Shown here: positions 59,338 to 64,000 of the stretch, piece after piece
How positions within the stretch are numbered: the first letter of the stretch is position 1
Layout: every line of letters begins with the position of its first letter
Origin: Paenibacillus dendrobii
Lineage (GTDB): Bacteria; Bacillota; Bacilli; Paenibacillales; Paenibacillaceae
Length of the DNA: 64,000 bases
Direction: 5' to 3'
NCBI RefSeq assembly: GCF_009807035.1
Contig: NZ_WUBI01000001.1
Location: 868,001-932,000, forward strand
The notes under the pieces: generated by a model
What the model was told of the DNA's origin: nothing
Databases searched by the model: none
The model's input: only the letters and a program-made list of their open reading frames with translations
Made by a program: the position numbers and the translations under genes

Positions 59338-60323
59338 TAGTAGAGCCCCTCCTCGCCGAATTTTTTGGCGAGCCGGTTCGCCAGTACCACCAGCACGAGA
59401 CCCACAACGGATTTAAAAATGCCGACGGCAGTTGCATAACCGAAGCGTCCATTTTGGATGCCGAGACGATATACATACGTATCGAATACATCGGCCACAT
59501 GGCTAACCGGTGCGCTCATCATCAAGTAAATTTGTTCAAATCCGACATCCATGACCTGACCAAGCCGAAGAATCAGAAGAATGATGATCGTACTCCGTAT
59601 CCCTGGCAGCGTCACGTGAATCGTCTGCTTCCAGCGGCTCGCTCCATCGACCCTTGCGGCTTCGTACAGATCCGGATTTATGCCGGCCAGCGCCGCCAAA
59701 AATATGATCGTTCCCCAGCCGGCTTCTTTCCAGATCGACTGCGCCGTGAGCATCGCCCAGAAATAATTCGGTTCCGTGAGGAACGGAATGGGCTTACCGC
59801 CCGCATCGCTGATTAAATTGTTCACAATGCCCGTTCCCTGGCTGAAGATCAGGAAGCAAATACCGACAATGATAACCCATGACAAAAAATGGGGCAGGTA
59901 CACGACGGTCTGGACAAACCGTTTGAATGCCATGTTACGCGCTTCATTCAGCAGTAGGGCCAATATAATGGGCAGCGGAAAGAAAAACAGAATGTTCAGG
60001 AAGCTGATCGCCATCGTATTCCGAAAGAGCAGTCCGAAATCGGGATTCGAGAAAAAATCTGCGAAATATTGCAGCCCTACCCATTCGCTCGCTTGGAAAC
60101 CTAGAAAGACGGAATAATTCTTGAAGGCAATCAGCAATCCCCATAAAGGAACGTACTTGAATATTAAAAAGTACAATAAACCTGGGGCTGCCAATAAATA
60201 CAGATATTTATCCCGTCGAAGTGCAACACCCCATTCCTTGAGCCAAGATCGCTTGCCTATTGTTTTGGCGACCGAGCTGTCTGCTAACTGTAAGGCCATT
60301 TTGTCTTCGTCTTGTTGAAGCAA
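59337..60323 (-). CDS. Carbohydrate ABC transporter permease (LplB-like)
   Basis: A 328-residue MalF-type permease with a longer N-terminal cytoplasmic segment. EAA loop LYEAARVDGASRWKQTIHVTLPGI, C-terminus LAKKFGEEGLY. TTG start after GGGGGG; an in-frame ATG lies at 60299. It is the first gene of the operon that the convergent AraC sensor probably controls. Confidence 0.92.
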   Translation of the reverse strand: MLQQDEDKMALQLADSSVAKTIGKRSWLKEWGVALRRDKYLYLLAAPGLLYFLIFKYVPLWGLLIAFKNYSVFLGFQASEWVGLQYFADFFSNPDFGLLFRNTMAISFLNILFFFPLPIILALLLNEARNMAFKRFVQTVVYLPHFLSWVIIVGICFLIFSQGTGIVNNLISDAGGKPIPFLTEPNYFWAMLTAQSIWKEAGWGTIIFLAALAGINPDLYEAARVDGASRWKQTIHVTLPGIRSTIIILLILRLGQVMDVGFEQIYLMMSAPVSHVADVFDTYVYRLGIQNGRFGYATAVGIFKSVVGLVLVVLANRLAKKFGEEGLY

Positions 60324-60641
60324 CGGATTCCCCCCTTGATTGTTGAAATCGCATTCTTGTTCCTGCCGGCTTATCCGACTTCAGAATGAAACGATTTTCT
60401 TGATTTCGAATGTATCAGCTAGCAAGGGTACTGCTCAATGACCAATTCATGTCCTGCGGTTTGGGCGCGTCAAAAAATGAGAATCCCCGAGACGATCCCA
60501 TTTTTTGACCGATCAACCACGGGTAGGCAAAAAAAGTGCATCCTTCATGGAAACGGGAAAAGGGCAGCTGATCGCTGATCAGCTGCCCTTTTATGAACAA
60601 TGCATTCCTTATTGGTGAACCCTCTCGGCATTCATTTCGTC
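60324..60641. other. Intergenic region upstream of the second Lpl-type operon
   Basis: It contains the promoter side of the permease operon and the SUKH terminator at 60558-60592. The open frame at 60415-60654 runs through that terminator and is not considered a gene. Confidence 0.5.
60558..60592 (-). terminator. Terminator of the SUKH gene
   Basis: A 16-bp perfect stem (AAAAGGGCAGCTGATC with GATCAGCTGCCCTTTT) and a GCT loop, 50 bases after the stop. Confidence 0.9.
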
Positions 60642-61085
60642 TCACCACTCGCAAAATGACTCCTCGATCAGCTCCTCAAATGAGTTTGCTAATAACTTGA
60701 ACTCCCCGCTATCGTGATAACAGATGAAAACATTTCCTGCCGGATTAATAAAAATTGGATCGCCCGAACCATCGATAGAGATGACATAACTGGTTCGTAA
60801 AACTTCAGCAATCGGTAGTTCCTTATATTGCTCTCGGAACCCGAGGGTCAAATCGACAACCGTCTCTTTACCAAGACTGGAACCGTTCGAGAAGGCGTGT
60901 ACCGCAAGCCCTATGTATGCTCCCCCGAACGTTCGGATAAAGTGCATATAGTCTTCGTGAAAACATACGTTCAGACGCTGCTGCGCATGATCTATTTCTT
61001 CCTGGCTCGCCGGATTGCCCAAAAGCGTGATATTGTCCTCCCTAAGAAGGAAATTCCGTAATCTTTCCATTAAGGCTTCGTTCAT
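60642..61085 (-). CDS. SMI1/KNR4 (SUKH) family protein
   Basis: A 147-residue SUKH-1 protein (ASQEEIDHAQQRLNVCFHEDYMHFIRTFGGAYIG near the N-terminus, YVISIDGSGDPIFINPAGNVFICYHDSGE in the middle, FEELIEESF at the end). Many members are immunity proteins for polymorphic toxins, others are housekeeping. No toxin is adjacent, so it may be an orphan immunity gene. GGGAGG lies 10 bases before the ATG. Confidence 0.88.
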   Translation of the reverse strand: MNEALMERLRNFLLREDNITLLGNPASQEEIDHAQQRLNVCFHEDYMHFIRTFGGAYIGLAVHAFSNGSSLGKETVVDLTLGFREQYKELPIAEVLRTSYVISIDGSGDPIFINPAGNVFICYHDSGEFKLLANSFEELIEESFCEW

Positions 61086-61456
61086 GGGACATGCACCCTC
61101 CCTACAACAAATTTTGAATCTGTTATATATACATGTTCTTGTTTTTTGACGATTTTCCTGCTATTTTTTTCCTGTAAACAGGAGTGAGTGATATATATGA
61201 CGATACTTCCTGACGATATACCCAGTAATGTCAGATTTCATTTGTATTGTTCAAGAACTTCATTTCAAAAAATTCCCTTTTCTCTTATGAACAAACGCCA
61301 AGCGATCAATTGCGACTTTTTTTCCAAGAAATGCGAGTGGCGCAGACCATATGTCATGGGTCATTCGAAGGTGGTTGCACTATTTTATGTGTGTTACGAT
61401 TGACATATTGCAACTAAACTGGATCCATCCAATCCAACAAAACGGGAGTGAAGTTT
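61086..61456. other. Intergenic region before the cytochrome P450 gene
   Basis: A 371-base A+T-rich gap. The 71-codon frame at 61188-61403 lacks a well-placed ribosome binding site and recognisable content, so I leave it uncalled. The P450 promoter must lie in the right-hand part. Confidence 0.4.
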
Positions 61457-62692
61457 ATGCAAAAGGAAATCATCTCCTTAGCTGAAATCACCCAGTTTCG
61501 CTCAGCTGCCGAGGAGTTTAATCCCTTCGATTGGTACAAGCACCATTTGGAACATGAACCGATCTATTACAATGAAGTAACGAATTCTTGGAATGTGTTC
61601 CGTTATGAAGATGTCAAAAGAGTGCTCAGCGATTACGAGTATTTTTCTAATGTGCGAACTCGGACGACCATCAGTGCCGGGGCCGACAATGAGGAAGGTC
61701 AGCATAATTCCGGCCGAGTCAATTTGAATTCGGACCCTCCGGAACACCGGAAAAGCCGCAGTTTGCTTTCAGCTGCCTTTACCCCTAGAAGCTTGAAGCT
61801 GTGGGAGCCCCGCATTCATGAGGTGGTGAAGCAATTGATACGGGATATGGGAGACGAGCCCGTCATCGATATCGTCAAGACCTTCTCCAGCGCTCTGCCA
61901 ACGATCGTGATTGCGGAATTGCTCGGCGTTCCTCCCGAGGATCGATTTCTATTCAAAGAATGGGTCGATCATCTATTCCTCCCACTCCCCAAGGACAATA
62001 TCGAGGATGTGCAGGAACTGAAGCGTCAAGCTGCCAAGGAGTATTACGACTACCTCTACCCCCATATCGTTCAGAAAAGATTGAATTTGACAGACGACAT
62101 CATCTCGGATCTGATTCGTGCGGAAGTGGATGGAGAGCGGTTGACGGACGACGAGATCGTCCGGATGACAATGTTTATTCTGGGAGCCGGCATTGAAACG
62201 ACAAGCCATCTGCTTGCCTGCACGTTCTATTCCTTCTTATATGATAATGACCAGGTCTATGCCGAGATCCAGTCGAACCGCGACTTGCTTCCGAACGCGG
62301 TGGAAGAAATGCTCCGCTATCGCTTCCATGTAGCCAAAATGGACCGGACGGTGAAGCAGGATAACGACGTGCTCGGCGTAGCCTTGAAAAAAGGCGACGT
62401 CGTCGTGGCTTGGATGAGCGCCGCCAATATGGACAAGGATATGTTTGACGATCCTTTCACACTGAACATTCACCGCTCTAACAATAAAAAGCATTTGACT
62501 TTCGGCAATGGACCGCATTTTTGTCTGGGTGCTCCGCTTGCGCGTCTTGAGGCTAATATCGGTCTTGGACTGTTCATGGACCATTTTGAACGCATCGAGC
62601 CCATTCCCGGTTTTGCGCTGGAAGAGAATCTGACTCCTTCCGCTGCCGGACAAACGCTGGCCTATTTGCCGGTACGGGTATTCCGCAGGTAG
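61457..62692 (+). CDS. Cytochrome P450
   Basis: A 411-residue soluble P450 of the CYP107/109 type. The I-helix oxygen-binding motif GAGIETTSH, the ExxR motif EEMLRYR and the heme-Cys loop FGNGPHFCLGAPLARLE (Cys356) are intact, so it should be active. It hydroxylates a small hydrophobic molecule such as a fatty acid or secondary metabolite, with electrons from a ferredoxin not encoded nearby. ATG at 61457 is eight bases after GGGAG; GTG at 61448 is the longer alternative. Monocistronic. Confidence 0.93.
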   Translation: MQKEIISLAEITQFRSAAEEFNPFDWYKHHLEHEPIYYNEVTNSWNVFRYEDVKRVLSDYEYFSNVRTRTTISAGADNEEGQHNSGRVNLNSDPPEHRKSRSLLSAAFTPRSLKLWEPRIHEVVKQLIRDMGDEPVIDIVKTFSSALPTIVIAELLGVPPEDRFLFKEWVDHLFLPLPKDNIEDVQELKRQAAKEYYDYLYPHIVQKRLNLTDDIISDLIRAEVDGERLTDDEIVRMTMFILGAGIETTSHLLACTFYSFLYDNDQVYAEIQSNRDLLPNAVEEMLRYRFHVAKMDRTVKQDNDVLGVALKKGDVVVAWMSAANMDKDMFDDPFTLNIHRSNNKKHLTFGNGPHFCLGAPLARLEANIGLGLFMDHFERIEPIPGFALEENLTPSAAGQTLAYLPVRVFRR

Positions 62693-62711
62693 CCAATGGT
62701 TTAAGCCTACT

Positions 62712-62750
62712 AAAAAAAGCCTCTCCTACTATGGGGGAGGCTTTCATTTT
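62712..62750 (+). terminator. Terminator of the P450 gene
   Basis: A stem (AAAGCCTC with GAGGCTTT, extended by CC/GG) with a T-rich tail begins about 20 bases after the stop codon. Confidence 0.85.
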
Positions 62751-62826
62751 ACAAAACCATGCCGAAAAAGATCGAGTGTTACACTAGTACTCTTTGCAAT
62801 GCTTGAATTTGGATCAATCATGAAAA

Positions 62827-63738
62827 TTAGCGGTATCCATTTGCATTCGCCGGTTTGCCTGCATTCTGCACCTCTTCGAGATAACGCCAACAATCTGGTT
62901 GTGAGCCGTCGATATCATAAAAAGCATACTCTTGCGCAAGCTTCACGCTAGAGAGAGAGCAGCCATTCCACCTTGCAACTTCGGGATCTCCGGCTAGTGC
63001 GGCAACGGCACGTCCTACGTAACGGGGCGATTCCGAGATGATGAAATGAGGTTCCGCCGCAGCGGCGTCACGCCAGTTTTCTTCATGTACACCAAAGTGA
63101 TCAAGCATGATTTCAGAACGCATCCAACCCGGCGTTACGGCTACTGAGGTACATTGAAACGGTGAAATTTCATGAGCCAGGGACTGAGCCATGCGAATGA
63201 CCGACGTCTTGGCCAGGTCGTAGAATAATGAAAGACGGTAGTTATTGTTGTTGTATTCAGCCGTGCCATCCGTTATCTCAACGACCAGTCCGTTCTTGTT
63301 TCGTATTAATAAGGAGAGCGCAAAGTGGCTTGTAATAATATGGGTATCAATCGCAAGATGAAGCATGCGGAAACCACGTTCAAGCGAGTGCTTCCACACG
63401 GGTACGTTCCACTCTATCAAATTCTCAGCTCCCCACACATCGTTGACCAGAATATCCAATCTCCCTTGTTCCTTCTCGATGCGAGCGATTAGAGCCTGAA
63501 CTTGATCGGGATCCGTATGGTCTACTTGAACCGCTATTCCATGACCACCGGCTTGAACGACAAGTTCGGCTGTTTCTTCAATCGTTTCGGGGCGGTTGTA
63601 CTCTGAGGATTGAGTTCTTGTCGTTCGCCCTGTCACATACACGGTAGCCCCAGCTGCACCAAGTTCGATAGCAATACCTCTGCCCGCACCACGTGTTGCG
63701 CCTGCCACCAATGCTATTTTTCCATTGAGAGGTTTCAT
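62827..63738 (-). CDS. SDR-family oxidoreductase
   Basis: A 303-residue short-chain dehydrogenase. Cofactor loop GATRGAGRG, NDVWG in place of NNAG, catalytic Tyr-Lys in FYDLAKT, and a C-terminal extension of about 40 residues. The cofactor is probably NADP (GRTTR after strand 2). The substrate is unknown. AGGAG is before the ATG. A 10-3-10 palindrome 44 bases upstream suggests TetR-type control. Confidence 0.9.
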   Translation of the reverse strand: MKPLNGKIALVAGATRGAGRGIAIELGAAGATVYVTGRTTRTQSSEYNRPETIEETAELVVQAGGHGIAVQVDHTDPDQVQALIARIEKEQGRLDILVNDVWGAENLIEWNVPVWKHSLERGFRMLHLAIDTHIITSHFALSLLIRNKNGLVVEITDGTAEYNNNNYRLSLFYDLAKTSVIRMAQSLAHEISPFQCTSVAVTPGWMRSEIMLDHFGVHEENWRDAAAAEPHFIISESPRYVGRAVAALAGDPEVARWNGCSLSSVKLAQEYAFYDIDGSQPDCWRYLEEVQNAGKPANANGYR

Positions 63739-63782
63739 GTTTTGTTACTCCTTTCGATGATCTACAGTCATTATAGATCTTA

Positions 63783-63805
63783 ACTATGACATAAGATGTC
63801 ATAGT
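63783..63805 (-). promoter_or_regulatory. Palindromic operator upstream of the SDR gene
   Basis: Perfect 10-bp arms (ACTATGACAT 63783-63792, ATGTCATAGT 63796-63805) with an AAG centre. The layout is typical of TetR/AcrR operators. No regulator gene is visible inside the window on either side. Confidence 0.7.
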
Positions 63806-63857
63806 CTTAGCGTGATATGGACCTTATCCTGCTTTCCGTGATTATGGAGAAATACAA

Positions 63858-63886
63858 ACAACCCAATCCATTGTGGATTGGGTTGT
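63858..63886 (-). terminator. Hairpin downstream of the cut gene
   Basis: A 13-bp perfect stem (ACAACCCAATCCA with TGGATTGGGTTGT) and TTG loop, followed on the minus strand by TTTGTATTTC. It would terminate the gene entering from the right edge. Confidence 0.75.
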
Positions 63887-63926
63887 GATGAGAGACGTAG
63901 CTGGCGTGAAATAATGCCCGGTTGTT

Positions 63927-64000
63927 TTATTTTTTCAGATGATACGGAACCGTTGTGACGATGACGTCTTTTCGGTACAGCAAGTAGGCGCGAATCATAA
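63927..64000 (-). CDS. 3' end of a gene cut by the window edge
   Basis: On the minus strand the last 24 codons read ...IRAYLLYRKDVIVTTVPYHLKK and then stop at 63927. The composition is protein-like and a terminator follows, so this is a real C-terminus. Too little is present to name a family; an internal ATG lies at 63998. Confidence 0.6.
   Translation of the reverse strand, partial: MIRAYLLYRKDVIVTTVPYHLKK

Noticed and set aside
60415..60654. A 79-codon minus-strand frame after the SUKH gene
   Set aside because: It includes the strong terminator at 60558-60592 and overlaps the end of the SUKH gene in another frame.
61188..61403. A 71-codon plus-strand frame before the P450 gene
   Set aside because: GGAG is 12 bases from the ATG, the product resembles no family and its composition is unlike neighbouring proteins; kept as non-coding.
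1..64000. CRISPR arrays, insertion sequences, tRNA or rRNA genes, T-box or metabolite riboswitches, phage or toxin-antitoxin modules
   Set aside because: Reading both strands I found no regularly spaced repeats, transposase-like proteins, cloverleaf or rRNA segments, or recognisable riboswitch cores.

Overview
The window looks like chromosomal DNA of a Paenibacillus-type Firmicute (Bacillota, Paenibacillaceae). Supporting this are strong AGGAGG ribosome binding sites with frequent TTG/GTG starts, two LplB/LplC/LplA-type carbohydrate ABC systems without their own ATPase, large membrane-anchored AraC regulators, a DUF3889 protein, a small DUF6254-like protein, a Btr-like AraC regulator and Gram-positive lipoprotein boxes. 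I see no rRNA, tRNA, CRISPR array, insertion sequence or phage module. This is an accessory-rich stretch of transport, redox and regulatory cassettes. Genus assignment is inference from gene content; no database was searched.

Layout. 0-7.3 kb: an FAD oxidase, a DHA2 drug exporter with a convergent TetR gene sharing its operator sequence, an ArsR regulator and quinone oxidoreductase with twin operators, a GNAT enzyme and two small proteins. 7.4-15.9 kb: an iron-siderophore locus (two lipoprotein receptors, two FecCD permeases, a Btr-like AraC regulator fused to a binding-protein domain, and an exporter-fold ABC protein) with three Fur boxes, one in front of a decayed third receptor gene. 16-22 kb: an alpha/beta hydrolase, tiny proteins, a GT8 glycosyltransferase with a very basic tail, GtaB and a DHA2 exporter. 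22-27.3 kb: alditol oxidase, then a YheO-like regulator, PatB C-S lyase and NhaC antiporter with RidA downstream. 27.8-30.1 kb: two coupled, A+T-richer glycosyltransferases. 30.4-39 kb: nitroreductase, MFS/LysR pair, secreted repeat protein, YbaK plus a decayed YbaK fragment, GNAT, MmcQ-like protein and a secreted helveticin-J-like protein. 39.2-45.1 kb: first Lpl-type ABC system with an AraC sensor. 45.4-50 kb: two MerR-controlled oxidoreductase cassettes. 50.1-54.3 kb: MFS transporter, unknown TIM-barrel-like protein, ROK repressor and a phosphodiesterase pseudogene. 54.4-60.3 kb: AraC sensor convergent with a second Lpl-type ABC system. 60.6-64 kb: SUKH protein, cytochrome P450, an SDR behind a palindrome, and the 3' end of a cut gene.

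The strongest signals are regulatory circuits that can be read directly. One 8-5-8 inverted repeat lies at the DHA2 promoter and before the convergent TetR gene. Two ArsR operators, 20 of 22 bases identical, sit exactly 19 bases upstream of two start codons. Three MerR-type promoters with 19-bp spacers and a shared TTAAAGT palindrome surround one MerR gene. A 25-bp palindrome precedes the ROK gene.

The window also preserves gene decay: a siderophore receptor remnant behind an intact Fur box, a YbaK 3' fragment two kilobases from the intact gene, and a truncated phosphodiesterase. The most unusual protein-level observations are the helveticin-J-like secreted protein, the basic tail on the GT8 enzyme, the exporter-fold ABC protein ending the siderophore import operon, and the uncharacterised TIM-barrel/MFS/ROK cassette. 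I did not find a clearly new defence or mobile system.
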